Source of the DNA: an uncultured Clostridia bacterium
GTDB lineage: Bacteria; Bacillota; Clostridia; TANB77; CAG-508
DNA: 51,795 nucleotides
Direction: 5' to 3'
Assembly: GCA_947632585.1 (NCBI GenBank)
Contig: CANRPS010000005.1
Location: 1-51,795, forward strand
Part shown: piece by piece, positions 1 to 9,997 of the stretch
Numbering within the stretch: position 1 is the stretch's first letter
Layout of the letters: each line of letters begins with the position of its first letter
Translations under genes and position numbers: made by a program
The notes under the pieces: model-generated
Databases searched by the model: none
What the model saw: the letters and a program-made list of their open reading frames with translations, nothing else
Told to the model about the DNA's origin: nothing

Positions 1-16
1 ATACTATTCATAATCC

Positions 17-86
17 AAAACTCCCTTCATTTTATAATTTCTTTATGTGTCGAATCATATTGATTTTATATCATGAAGGGAGTTTT
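17..86. repeat. Inverted repeat, 14-bp perfect arms (aaaactcccttcat / atgaagggagtttt)
   Basis: Arms 17-30 and 73-86 are exact reverse complements; at the edge of GC-richer island 1. Confidence 0.6.
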
Positions 87-112
87 GTCTATTACATAGC
101 TAAAGCCTTCTT

Positions 113-135
113 TACTACCGGCATAGCCGGTAGTA
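113..135. repeat. Short perfect hairpin (tactaccggc ata gccggtagta)
   Basis: Perfect inverted repeat. Confidence 0.6.
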
Positions 136-144
136 TATATACAA

Positions 145-178
145 TAAAAACAGATGAATGGTCAAGCCATTCATCTGT
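145..178 (-). terminator. Rho-independent terminator of the 186-605 gene
   Basis: cagatgaatgg/ccattcatctg stem followed by a T-rich tract on the minus strand. Confidence 0.75.
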
Positions 179-185
179 CTCATGT

Positions 186-605
186 TTATCCTTGCATTAT
201 CACACTTGCGAGCAATTCAGCAAGAATCATCGTCATTCCGCTTGCAATGAGTATTCCGCCGATTCGTCCCCATTGGTAGATTTTCCCATCTCGATTCTCA
301 TAAAGAGAATTCTTGTGTTTCACCAAGACGACTATTCCGGCTACTATCACTGCTGCAGTGATAGTCAAAATCACTCCAAACATTGCGCTTGGCATGCTTT
401 TGACAACCCAGCACTCCATGTTGATTCCAATCCAAAATGCCAATCCCAAAATGATGGATACCGTTCCAGAGAAACGGATCTTCCTCCACGTCGTGCCAGC
501 ACTCAAAAGATACATCGCAATCGTGAAAATCACAGTAATTGCGAGCATGATGTTTGCAATCAGCTGGGCTTTCTGCATCTGAACGGAAACCGAGTACAAC
601 AACAT
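186..605 (-). CDS. Small multi-TM membrane protein of unknown function in GC-richer island
   Basis: 139-aa ORF with several hydrophobic helices, RBS gaggaggg upstream, terminator downstream; composition differs from flanks. Confidence 0.65.
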   Translation of the reverse strand: MLLYSVSVQMQKAQLIANIMLAITVIFTIAMYLLSAGTTWRKIRFSGTVSIILGLAFWIGINMECWVVKSMPSAMFGVILTITAAVIVAGIVVLVKHKNSLYENRDGKIYQWGRIGGILIASGMTMILAELLASVIMQG

Positions 606-626
606 GAGTATTCCCTCCTCAAATTA

Positions 627-650
627 TTCCGGAGGTTTGTGCCTCCGGAA
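627..650 (-). promoter_or_regulatory. Leader hairpin upstream of the 186-605 gene
   Basis: Perfect 9-bp stem ttccggagg/cctccggaa with 6-nt loop just upstream of the RBS. Confidence 0.45.
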
Positions 651-729
651 TTGTATTCCTTCGGCACCATGCCATGTATGCACGTACCTACTATTATTTT
701 ACCATATTTTGCTTTAAAAATCAAATATC

Positions 730-1390
730 CTAGCTTCTTAATTCATCTATTATTTTCTTATAGTCTTTTGCCATCAAAATTGCTGTCCCTGAAACTAATA
801 TCTCTGCTCCTGCTTTCTTTACTGCTTCACAAGTAACTAAATTTATTCCACCATCTACCTCTATTCCGAGTTTCCAAATTATTTTCTTTTATATAATTAC
901 TTAATGTCTTTATTTTATCTACCATTTCAGTTATAAGAGTTTGTCCTCCCTTTCCAGGTTCTACTGTCATAATTAATGCGACATGAATATATGGTAAATA
1001 TTTATAGATTTCCTCTATTTTTGTATCTGGTTTTATTGAAAGTCCTACTTTTGCATTATAACTTTTTATTAAATTTATTGCTTCAAATACTTCTTTTTCA
1101 TCTTTACATGCTTCCAAATGAAATGTTATTATATTTGGTTCCACAGCTGAAAAAACTTTTATTGCAGATGTTACATCTTGTACCATCAAATGTACATCTA
1201 ATGGTAAGTTTGAAATTCTTTTAATATAGGCAGATAAATCTAGCATTTTCTTATATGTGTCTTTTTGTACAAAAATCCCATCCATTACATCAATATGAAA
1301 ATAATCACATTTTGCTTTTTCCAATGTAAATATAGTTTCAGCTTCTTTTTTTTCTTCTATGTTTAATAAAGATGTTGATATCTCAACCAT
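730..1390 (-). CDS. rpe: Ribulose-phosphate 3-epimerase, interrupted by CGG +1 site at 866-868
   Basis: N-term ...DYFHIDVMDG...LDVHLMV...; +1 frame continues GIEVDGGINLVTCEAVKKAGAEILVSGTAILMAKDYKKIIDELRS*; length 3n+1. Confidence 0.9.
866..868 (-). other. rpe: CGG +1 frameshift site (ACT-CGG-AAT to Gly GGA)
   Basis: 0-frame reaches stop; +1 restores EVDGGINL. Confidence 0.85.
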
Positions 1391-1410
1391 TAAAAATTCC
1401 TCCTATTTTC

Positions 1411-1442
1411 AAAAATCCTGATAAATAGATATCAGGATTTTT
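1411..1442 (-). terminator. Terminator-like hairpin between prkC and rpe
   Basis: aaaaatcctgat / atcaggattttt perfect 12-bp arms. Confidence 0.6.
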
Positions 1443-1453
1443 ACTTTATTATT

Positions 1454-3454
1454 TTATTCTATAGTAACTGCATTTGTATTATTTAAGTTAACATCTTTTG
1501 TTGATTTTAGGATATCATCAATATAAACCTTAATAGTTACTGTTCCTTTTCCAGATATAGTTTGAACTAAATTTGTTGTTGTTGGATCAATAGGGTTTTT
1601 ATAAACAATATCATCTCCAACCATTATTCTTACAGTTACATTTTTTACAACTTTATTTGATGTCGAATTGCCGGATTCGTTTGTTGAATTTGAAGAAGTT
1701 GGTTCCTCATATTCAACCTTTCCATTTAATAATGATTTAACATTTACTGTAAGTGTTGCAGTTTTTGTTTCAGTTAATTTATTTATAGTTAATGTAATTG
1801 ATGTTCCTTCTTCTACTTCTTTACCTACATCAATACTTTGTTTCAATACAACTCCATTTTCTTTTGATGAATCTTCATCATAGATAATTTCTACAGATAA
1901 TCCAAGTTCTGTTAATATGCTCTTTGCTTCATCTTCTTTTTTTCCTATTACTGATGTTACTGAAGATTTCTTTATACCTGTACTTACGTGTATTATAATA
2001 GTATCTCCTGCAAATACTTTAGTATTTTCTGCTGTTTCTTGACTTATTACATATCCTGCTTCAATTTTTTTGTTTTCTTCTTCGACTATTTGATATTTTA
2101 ATTTTGCGTCTTCTAATAATTTAATCGCGTCTTCTTGAGTTTTACCCACAACTGCAGGAACTACAGCCTCTTCTATTCCTTTACTTACAACAATCTTTAT
2201 AGTTGAACCTTTCTTCACATTATAATTACTAATATATACTGGATCTTGTGAAATTATATATCCTTGTGCATATTCTCCATTATATTCTTCTCCAGTCATT
2301 TCTAATACTAATCCAGCCTCTTTCATAATCTGTTCTGCTTCTTGTTTGCTTATTCCCACTATGTTCGGTAATGGTACTTCTGGTGGGTTAGTTAATCTTG
2401 AAATTAATATAGTTCCCCCAAAACTTAAAACAAATAATAATATTATTCCTATAAATATTGATAATCCTTTATGTTCTTTTATGAAACTAATAAATCTATT
2501 TTCTTCTTTTTCTTCTGTTTTTCTGCTTTCATTTTCTGCTTCTTCTATGTCTTTAATAGATATTTTTTGTGTTGGCATATCATTTTCATAATCACCTTTA
2601 TCCACAAAATCACCATTAGGATTCTTTAAAACCTTTTTTAAATCATTTAACATTTCAGTTGCATTTTGATATCGTAAGTTAATATCTTTTCTCATTGCTT
2701 TTAGCACTACATCATTTAAGCTTTGAGGTATATTTGCATTTAATGTTTTTGGTGGAATAGGTTCTTCTTGCATATGCTTCAATGCAACAGATACTGGTGT
2801 ATCTGCATCAAAAGGAACTTTTCCTGTTATCATTTCATATAAAACAACACCTAATGAATATAAATCAGATTTGGCATCTGTATATCCACCTCTCGCATGT
2901 TCTGGTGAAAAATAATGTACAGAACCAATGGTAGTTCCGAAAGCTGTTATAGTTGAATTTGACACTGCCTTTGCAATTCCAAAATCTGTTACTTTTGCAG
3001 TTCCTTCTTCTGTAATTATTATATTATGAGGCTTTATGTCTCTATGTATAACATTATTTTTATGAGCTACTTCTAAAGCTGATGCTATTTGTATAGCTAT
3101 ATTTACAGACCACTTCCAAGGAAGTCCTCCATTTTCTTCAATTATAATATCCTTTAAAGTTTTTCCCTCTACTAATTCCATTACTATGTAATATAGGTCT
3201 CCATCTCTTCCTACATCATATACAGAAACTATATTAGGATGAGTTATACTCGCTGCTGCTTGTGCTTCTACTTCAAATCTTTTTACAAATTCTTGGTCTG
3301 TAGTAAATTCATCTCTTAAAATCTTTACTGCTACATATCTATTAAGTACATGGCACTTTGCTTTATATACTGTTGCCATTCCTCCATTCCCAACTTTTTC
3401 TATAATTTCGTACCTATTTCCTAACAATCTTCCTTCTAAATCCATTTTATACAT
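1454..3454 (-). CDS. prkC: PASTA-domain Ser/Thr protein kinase
   Basis: Kinase motifs (HRDIKPHNI, DFGIAKA), TM segment, PASTA repeats. Confidence 0.95.
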   Translation of the reverse strand: MYKMDLEGRLLGNRYEIIEKVGNGGMATVYKAKCHVLNRYVAVKILRDEFTTDQEFVKRFEVEAQAAASITHPNIVSVYDVGRDGDLYYIVMELVEGKTLKDIIIEENGGLPWKWSVNIAIQIASALEVAHKNNVIHRDIKPHNIIITEEGTAKVTDFGIAKAVSNSTITAFGTTIGSVHYFSPEHARGGYTDAKSDLYSLGVVLYEMITGKVPFDADTPVSVALKHMQEEPIPPKTLNANIPQSLNDVVLKAMRKDINLRYQNATEMLNDLKKVLKNPNGDFVDKGDYENDMPTQKISIKDIEEAENESRKTEEKEENRFISFIKEHKGLSIFIGIILLFVLSFGGTILISRLTNPPEVPLPNIVGISKQEAEQIMKEAGLVLEMTGEEYNGEYAQGYIISQDPVYISNYNVKKGSTIKIVVSKGIEEAVVPAVVGKTQEDAIKLLEDAKLKYQIVEEENKKIEAGYVISQETAENTKVFAGDTIIIHVSTGIKKSSVTSVIGKKEDEAKSILTELGLSVEIIYDEDSSKENGVVLKQSIDVGKEVEEGTSITLTINKLTETKTATLTVNVKSLLNGKVEYEEPTSSNSTNESGNSTSNKVVKNVTVRIMVGDDIVYKNPIDPTTTNLVQTISGKGTVTIKVYIDDILKSTKDVNLNNTNAVTIE

Positions 3455-3477
3455 TCCTTTCTTTTTGAATGTTTTTA

Positions 3478-4216
3478 TTATAAATTTTTTATAGCTATTA
3501 CTGTTATATTATCTAAACCTCCATTTTGATTTGCGAGTTTTACTAATTCTTTTGGTGCAGTTTCAAAATTATTTGTTACTAGTTTAAATATTTCTTGGTT
3601 GTTTACCATATTTGTTAAGCCATCTGAACATATTATCATTATATCTTCTTTTTGGAAACCTCTAACTAATACATCAGGTTCAACAAATGCGTTACATCCT
3701 AGTGCTCTTGTTAACATGTTCTTTTTAGGATGATGTTTTGCTTCTTCCTTTGTTATTGTTCCTTGTTCTACTAATGTTTCAACATAGCTATGATCTTGTG
3801 TTAATTGTCTAATAATTCCTTTTCTAATCCTATAAATTCTACTATCTCCTATATGAGCAATATAAGCTCTATTATTATATATTAAACAAATTTCTAATGT
3901 AGTACCCATTCCTTCATATTCTTTATTTTCTAAAGCTTTTTCATACACAATCATATTAGCATATTCTATACTGCTTCCGTATTAATTGAATGATACTTTC
4001 TTTATCTTTTGGGATATCTTTTATATTATTTTCTATATATCTTTTACTACAGGTTATTGCAAGCTTACTTGCAACATCTCCGGCATTACATCCACCCATT
4101 CCGTCAGCCAATATAAACAACTGTATATCTGAAAATTGGTCTTTTGTTATATAAAAGCTATCTTCATTTATGTCCCTTGTTTTGCCAACGTCAGATTTTG
4201 CATATGCTTTTATCAT
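3478..4216 (-). CDS. prpC: PP2C-family Ser/Thr phosphatase, interrupted by CGG +1 site at 3977-3979
   Basis: DVGKTRDINEDSF...ADGMGG + (shift) GSSIEYANMIVYEKALENKEYEGMGTTLE...HIGDSRIY; length 3n+1; next to prkC. Confidence 0.92.
3977..3979 (-). other. prpC: CGG +1 frameshift site (ATA-CGG-AAG to Gly GGA)
   Basis: 0-frame reaches stop; +1 restores PP2C domain. Confidence 0.85.
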
Positions 4217-4307
4217 TGTGTTCTCACCTCTTTTTTTACTTATATTATAGTGCAAGTTTAACACACTTTAGTTATTTTTTCAATACAATTTATAGTTTTT
4301 TAAATAT

Positions 4308-5036
4308 TTAAATTCTAAGAAGCCAACCTGTTAATTTCATAATTCCATTAGAAATTCCAGTTGTTATAGGTGAAATAATAGTTCCGGCAATTCCCGTAAT
4401 CCATAATACTACAAATATAATATAAAATATTTTTTCATTTTCTTCAAACCATGTTTTAGCATTATAAGTTAAAAATGGTTTAATAACTTTTGAACCATCT
4501 AAAGGTGGAAGTGGTATTAAATTAAACACACAAAGTCCAATGTTTATTACTATTGCATATTGTATCATATTAATTACTATTCTTAATGTTTGATTTGATA
4601 AAGCTGCTCCTGCAAATTTGAATATTAATCCATATATTATAGTTAATATTATAGCTAAAATTAAATTGATTGCTGGTCCTGCTATTGAAACTATTGCGTC
4701 TGCTTTTTCTATTGTGATATCTCTATTATAATTTCTTGGATTTACATGAACAGGTTTTCCCCATCCAAATCCTGCAAAAAGGAGCATAATAAATCCAATT
4801 GGATCTATATGTGTTAAAGGATTTAGTGATAATCTTCCTTCCATTCTGGGTGTATCGTCTCCAAGCATATCTGCTACTTTTGCATGTGCAAATTCATGAA
4901 ATGTTATTGCTATTAAAACTCCAGGTATAGTTAGTAGTAATCCCATTAAAGCATTCGTATCTGTTAAATATCCTGACAATCCATAAAGTACCATTATTGC
5001 TAGAATAACATATAACATTCTTTTATCAAAATACAT
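4308..5036 (-). CDS. Site-2-protease-like M50 family zinc metalloprotease
   Basis: HEFAHA and NLIPLPPLDG motifs, multiple TM. Confidence 0.9.
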   Translation of the reverse strand: MYFDKRMLYVILAIMVLYGLSGYLTDTNALMGLLLTIPGVLIAITFHEFAHAKVADMLGDDTPRMEGRLSLNPLTHIDPIGFIMLLFAGFGWGKPVHVNPRNYNRDITIEKADAIVSIAGPAINLILAIILTIIYGLIFKFAGAALSNQTLRIVINMIQYAIVINIGLCVFNLIPLPPLDGSKVIKPFLTYNAKTWFEENEKIFYIIFVVLWITGIAGTIISPITTGISNGIMKLTGWLLRI

Positions 5037-5136
5037 ATTTTTCCTCCATATTAAATTTTATCAAATTATATAATAAAATAGTCCAATTGTAAAGAAATAA
5101 TTCAATTGTTTTTTATTTTTATAAATACAAAAATGA

Positions 5137-5164
5137 GGAGTGAAACGTAGCTACGTTTCACTCC
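5137..5164 (-). terminator. 28-bp perfect palindrome, terminator-like
   Basis: ggagtgaaacgtagctacgtttcactcc with T-rich tract on the minus-strand 3' side. Confidence 0.65.
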
Positions 5165-5196
5165 AATTCTTCCTTGTTTCGGTTTTCAGATTCACA

Positions 5197-5667
5197 TTAC
5201 CTCCGACGGACTCCCACTTGCAGCATTCCATCAGGTACGTTCCACTGGACCCATTCCCTTAGATGTCCCTCAAGAGTTTTCTTCCAGAAGTGCTCAAGAA
5301 GAGCAAGCTTTCTAATGGTCCATCCACCAGAAGCTCCATCATAGTTGATGGGTGCAAATCGTCCAGCATGCATCTTGATGTGTGGCGTACGCAACTCCAA
5401 ACTGCTTTCTTCATTTTTGATGAATGAAAGTTCATAGTCGAAAGTCACAACCACGGGCCTCTTCAAAGGCTGAATCCATGCACAGACGATGATCGTACCG
5501 AGCTTGGTCTCGCCGCCATCATCAATCAAGTGATGCGTGATAGCCACGTCGTCGATTCGCATCCCATAGCGCAGCAGGTCCTTTTCCGCCTGAGGCAGAG
5601 GATTGGTTTTCCAATCCACTTTCAAGGTTTCCGTCTTCAGATCCGCGATGATTGTTATCTTTTCCAT
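5197..5667 (-). CDS. Hypothetical protein in GC-richer island 2; contains in-frame CGG two codons before its stop
   Basis: 156-aa ORF with higher GC and different codon usage from flanks; ends ...VGVRRR*. Confidence 0.6.
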   Translation of the reverse strand: MEKITIIADLKTETLKVDWKTNPLPQAEKDLLRYGMRIDDVAITHHLIDDGGETKLGTIIVCAWIQPLKRPVVVTFDYELSFIKNEESSLELRTPHIKMHAGRFAPINYDGASGGWTIRKLALLEHFWKKTLEGHLREWVQWNVPDGMLQVGVRRR

Positions 5668-5750
5668 CTTGCTACCGCCTCTCTTTGTCGTATTGGTTAA
5701 TTGAATCTAACTATCTGTCGGTCCTTTCTTGCACTTAAAGTTACTATATG

Positions 5751-5805
5751 TGAAAAACCGAAGGAAAGGAAGATAAATCTTCCTCACCATTCAGTGAGTT
5801 TTTCA
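5751..5805. promoter_or_regulatory. Possible three-way-junction RNA/DNA element in the leader of the island-2 gene
   Basis: Outer stem tgaaaaac/gtttttca enclosing ggaaga-taaa-tcttcc and ctcac-cattca-gtgag stems. Confidence 0.35.
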
Positions 5806-5939
5806 GCAAGAGAAATATTCTCTATACTTATAATTATACTATATTATGTATAATTGGTCAAATACAAGCTTAAGAGATTATAGCTAAATTTATGTATATT
5901 ATTTGGAAAAATGTACATATTAATTTTAGGTGGTGATAA

Positions 5940-6122
5940 ATGATGACAAGTAAAGAACTTTTATATGTTGAAGATGCTTTAGGACATGAATGTTTTATGA
6001 AGAGTTGTTCACTAAAAGCATCTATTGAATTGGCTGATGAAACTCTTTCTAATTATATGAAAGAATTAGAGACAAAACATACAGAACTTTTTGATAAGTT
6101 TTCAAGTTTATTAGAAAATTAG
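5940..6122 (+). CDS. Small spore-coat (CotF-like) protein
   Basis: 60-aa ORF with RBS ggtggtg, adjacent to second CotF-like ORF. Confidence 0.5.
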   Translation: MMTSKELLYVEDALGHECFMKSCSLKASIELADETLSNYMKELETKHTELFDKFSSLLEN

Positions 6123-6130
6123 AAAGGAGA

Positions 6131-6382
6131 ATGATTATGGAAGATAAAGATATAATGGAAAAAGAATTATTAATTCTTAAAGGAGTTTGTGATTTATATC
6201 TTCATGGAACTATTGAGTCTACAACAGCAGAAGTACATGCTGCATTTAAAGATGCTTTAAACACTTCATTAGATATTCAAAATAAAGTATATAACTTAAT
6301 GGCAGAAAAAGGTTGGTATAAAACAGAACTTGTAGAACAAGATAAAATTGATAAAGTAAAGCAAAAATTTGCAAATAAGTAA
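6131..6382 (+). CDS. Spore coat CotF-like protein
   Basis: DIMEKELLILKGVCDLYLHGTIEST...NKVYNLMAEKGWY resembles CotF family. Confidence 0.7.
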   Translation: MIMEDKDIMEKELLILKGVCDLYLHGTIESTTAEVHAAFKDALNTSLDIQNKVYNLMAEKGWYKTELVEQDKIDKVKQKFANK

Positions 6383-6426
6383 ACAAGAAACTATTGATTT
6401 TACATAAAATCAATAGTTTCTTGTTT
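6381..6426. terminator. Bidirectional terminator between convergent genes
   Basis: aaacaagaaactattgatttta / taaaatcaatagtttcttgttt perfect stem. Confidence 0.85.
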
Positions 6427-7295
6427 TATAATTTTATTTCATTAAACATTAATTTTGATTTGTTATCCATAACAGCTTTATATCCATTTTCAATAGTTTT
6501 ATTCATATCTTTAATTGAAAGTAAACTTGTTCCCTTGTTATATATTTCAATTGAAACATCTGCCATTTCTCTTGCTTTTTTTACACTTGGAAGAGAAAAT
6601 ATATCTAATGCTCTTACAATTGTATCTTCTAAATTATTAGTTGGTTCATATTTACTTAAATCAAAACTAATTGTAATTATTTTAGTTGCCCCCATATCTT
6701 TCAAAACTTTTGCAGGAAGATTATCTATTGTACCACCATCTATAAAATTATAATTTCTAAAATTTTTAGAAGTAAATATTCCTGGAAATGCCATACTAGA
6801 ACGTACCGCTTCTCCCACACTAATATCAGAAATATAATCTATATTTTCATCTTTATCTAAATTTTCATCAGATATAAATAAACATTTCTTCATAGATATA
6901 GTATCTACTGTAACTACTGCAAGTTTTCTTTTATATATATCTTTAATTAAATTAATTTTCTTTTTCTTAGAAGCATCATTTATAAAATCTTCTACAATTT
7001 TTCCATCAATAATACCATTAACTCTACTTTCTTTATGTAATAAAAAATTTTTAGCTATTTTAATAAATGTAGATTTTCTCATATTCATTAGTTTTTTATA
7101 ATTTTCTTTGCAAAGTTTTTCTATTTCTTCTACTTTATAGCCCATAGCATATAAGGCTCCTGCAATACTTCCTGTACTTGTTCCAGAAATATATTTAATA
7201 TCAACTCCTAGTTCTTCTAAGGCTTTTAATGCACCAATATGTGAAAATCCTTGAAGTCCTCCTCCTGCTAATGCTACTCCTATTTTTTCTTCCAT
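6426..7295 (-). CDS. Patatin-like phospholipase
   Basis: GGGLQGFSHIGAL, GTSTGSIAGALYAMGY, DGG motif. Confidence 0.9.
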   Translation of the reverse strand: MEEKIGVALAGGGLQGFSHIGALKALEELGVDIKYISGTSTGSIAGALYAMGYKVEEIEKLCKENYKKLMNMRKSTFIKIAKNFLLHKESRVNGIIDGKIVEDFINDASKKKKINLIKDIYKRKLAVVTVDTISMKKCLFISDENLDKDENIDYISDISVGEAVRSSMAFPGIFTSKNFRNYNFIDGGTIDNLPAKVLKDMGATKIITISFDLSKYEPTNNLEDTIVRALDIFSLPSVKKAREMADVSIEIYNKGTSLLSIKDMNKTIENGYKAVMDNKSKLMFNEIKL

Positions 7296-7339
7296 TTGTT
7301 TCTCCTATTTTTATAAATTAATATGTATTATTAGTTGTT

Positions 7340-9967
7340 TTATGCCATTTTTTCTTTCATTTTAACTAATGTATTAAGTGCATCTATTGGAGTTAATTCA
7401 TTTAAATTTACTTTATCTAATTCGTGAGCAATTTCTGCTAATTTATAATTAAACATATCGTATTGTCCTTCTACTTGCTTTTTGTCCTCTTTCTCCTCTT
7501 TTTTATCTCTTAATACACTTTTTCTTTCCATATTTTTTAAGATTTTATTTGCTTTTTGAATTACTTCTTTCGGAACACCTGCTAATTTTGCAACATGAAT
7601 ACCATAGCTTTCATCTGTCCCACCTTTTACAATTTTTCTTAAAAATATTACATCTTCGCCTTTTTCTTTTACTGCAACAGAATAATTTTTTATGCCATTT
7701 CCTTCTTCTTCTAGTTTTAACATTTCGTGATAATGTGTTGCAAATAAAGTTTTAGCACCACATTTTTCCTTATCTGCTATAAATTCTGCTACAGCCCATG
7801 CAATAGATAGACCATCATATGTTGAAGTTCCTCTACCTATTTCATCTAATATTACTAAACTATTTTTAGTTGCCTCTTTTAAAATATCTGCAACTTCCAT
7901 CATTTCAACCATAAAAGTACTTTGTCCCATACTTAAATCATCAGAGGCTCCAACTCTTGTAAAAATTTTATCAACTACACCGATTGTTGCTTCACTTGCA
8001 GGTACAAAACTTCCTATTTGTGCCATCAAAGTAATTAAAGCTACTTGTCTCATATAAGTTGATTTTCCTGCCATATTAGGTCCTGTAATTATTGCTAATC
8101 GATTTTCATCTGTGTCTAAATATGTATCATTAGAAATAAATTCTCCTGCTGATAACATTTTTTCAATTACGGGATGGCGTCCTTCTTTTATATTTAATAT
8201 ATTTTCCTTGTTTACTATAGGTTTACAATAATTCATTTCTTCAGCGACAGATGCAAATGATGCTAAAACATCCAATGAAGATACATTTTCTGCTGTTTTT
8301 TGTAGCCTTTTAATATTTTTAGTTAAAGTCTCTCTTACTTCTTTAAAAGCCTCTAATTCCATATTTATTGCTTTTTCTTCTGCACCTAAAATTTTATTTT
8401 CCATGTCTTTTAGTTCTTCTGTTATATATCTTTCTCCACCTGTTAAAGTTTGTTTTCTAATATAATTACTAGGTACCATATTTTTGTATGAATTTGAAAC
8501 TTCTATGTAATAACCAAATACTTTGTTAAATCCCACTTTTAATGATTTTATTCCTGTTTTTTCCTTTTCATCTGCTTCAAGTTTCATAAGCCAAGTTTTA
8601 CCAGATGTAGTTGCAGTTTTTAATGTATCTAATTCTTCATTAAATCCAAATTTGATATATCCCCCATCTTTCGTTGTCATTGGTGGATCATCTACTATTG
8701 CTTTATCTATTAATTTATACATATCTTGAAGCTCATCAATATTTTCATAAATTTCTTTTAGATAATTTGATGTTGTATTTTCTAAAACTTTTTTTATTGC
8801 TGGAAGCTTAAACAAAGAGTTCTTTAAAGTAATCATATCTCTAGGATTAGCATTTCCATATGCCATTTTTCCTGCTAGACGTTCTATATCATAAACTTTT
8901 TTTAAATTCTCTATTACTTCTCCTTTTAAAATGAGATTGTTTTTTAATTCTTCTACTCCTTCTAATCTTTTATTAATTTCATCTACATCTATTAAAGGGT
9001 TATTTATCCAACGTCTAAGCAATCTTCCTCCCATTGAAGTAGAGGTTTTATCTAGTACCCATAAAAGAGTTCCTTTTTTAGATTTGTCCCTTAGTTTTTC
9101 TGTAATTTCTAAATTTCTTCTTGCGTTTACATCAAGAGACATATATTTAGAAACTGAATATATTTTAGCCTTATTTACACTACTTAAATCTATCATTTGT
9201 GTACTTGTGATATATTCTTTTAAAGCATTTATTGCTGTCACTGCCAAATAGTTATCACTTAAATCTTTTAATTCTTCATCTTTGTTTCCTATAACCATAA
9301 AAGTTTTCTTTAATTTTTCAACATCGTCACTAAAGTAACTTTCTTCTAATGTTGTAATATATACATTTGGAAATTTTAATTGAATTTTTGCAACCTCTTC
9401 GTGAGAATCTTGCAACATTTTGTTTATAACTATTTCAGTTGGTGAGTATTTTGATATTTCATCTAGTAACAAAGAAAAATTATTATTTTCTTTTATAGAT
9501 GTCGCGTAAAATTCTCCTGTTGATATATCACTTACTGCAACTCCAAAATAAAGTCCTGTCTTAAATATAGCCATTATATAATTGTTTTTTCTTTCCTCAA
9601 GCATATTAGATTCAACAATAGTTCCAGGAGTTACAATCTTTATTACACCTCTATCTACAATGCCTTTTGCAGTTTTAGGGTCTTCTAATTGTTCACATAT
9701 TGCAACTTTATAACCTTTTGAAATTAATTTTGCAATATAACTTTCTGCTGCATGATGTGGTACTCCCGCCATTGGTGCACGTTCTTCTAATCCACAATCC
9801 TTGCCTGTCAAAGTTAATTCTAATTCTCTTGAAACTAAAATTGCATCATCAAAAAACATTTCATAAAAATCGCCTAACCTATAAAATAGTATGCAGTCTT
9901 TATATTGTTCTTTGGTTTCTAAATATCTCTGCATCATTGGAGAGCATTTTGATTTATCTATTTCCAT
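7340..9967 (-). CDS. mutS: DNA mismatch repair protein MutS
   Basis: FYEMFFDDA, ITGPNMAGKSTYMRQ, DEIGRGTSTYDG. Confidence 0.98.
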   Translation of the reverse strand: MEIDKSKCSPMMQRYLETKEQYKDCILFYRLGDFYEMFFDDAILVSRELELTLTGKDCGLEERAPMAGVPHHAAESYIAKLISKGYKVAICEQLEDPKTAKGIVDRGVIKIVTPGTIVESNMLEERKNNYIMAIFKTGLYFGVAVSDISTGEFYATSIKENNNFSLLLDEISKYSPTEIVINKMLQDSHEEVAKIQLKFPNVYITTLEESYFSDDVEKLKKTFMVIGNKDEELKDLSDNYLAVTAINALKEYITSTQMIDLSSVNKAKIYSVSKYMSLDVNARRNLEITEKLRDKSKKGTLLWVLDKTSTSMGGRLLRRWINNPLIDVDEINKRLEGVEELKNNLILKGEVIENLKKVYDIERLAGKMAYGNANPRDMITLKNSLFKLPAIKKVLENTTSNYLKEIYENIDELQDMYKLIDKAIVDDPPMTTKDGGYIKFGFNEELDTLKTATTSGKTWLMKLEADEKEKTGIKSLKVGFNKVFGYYIEVSNSYKNMVPSNYIRKQTLTGGERYITEELKDMENKILGAEEKAINMELEAFKEVRETLTKNIKRLQKTAENVSSLDVLASFASVAEEMNYCKPIVNKENILNIKEGRHPVIEKMLSAGEFISNDTYLDTDENRLAIITGPNMAGKSTYMRQVALITLMAQIGSFVPASEATIGVVDKIFTRVGASDDLSMGQSTFMVEMMEVADILKEATKNSLVILDEIGRGTSTYDGLSIAWAVAEFIADKEKCGAKTLFATHYHEMLKLEEEGNGIKNYSVAVKEKGEDVIFLRKIVKGGTDESYGIHVAKLAGVPKEVIQKANKILKNMERKSVLRDKKEEKEDKKQVEGQYDMFNYKLAEIAHELDKVNLNELTPIDALNTLVKMKEKMA

Positions 9968-9997
9968 TTTTATTTTCCTTCCTTAAATAGTTAATAT

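Noticed and set aside
45-836. 263-aa plus-strand ORF and other ORFs overlapping real genes on the opposite strand (e.g. 10923-11573, 36514-36957)
   Set aside because: Antisense to better supported genes, low-complexity or implausible composition, no family motifs.
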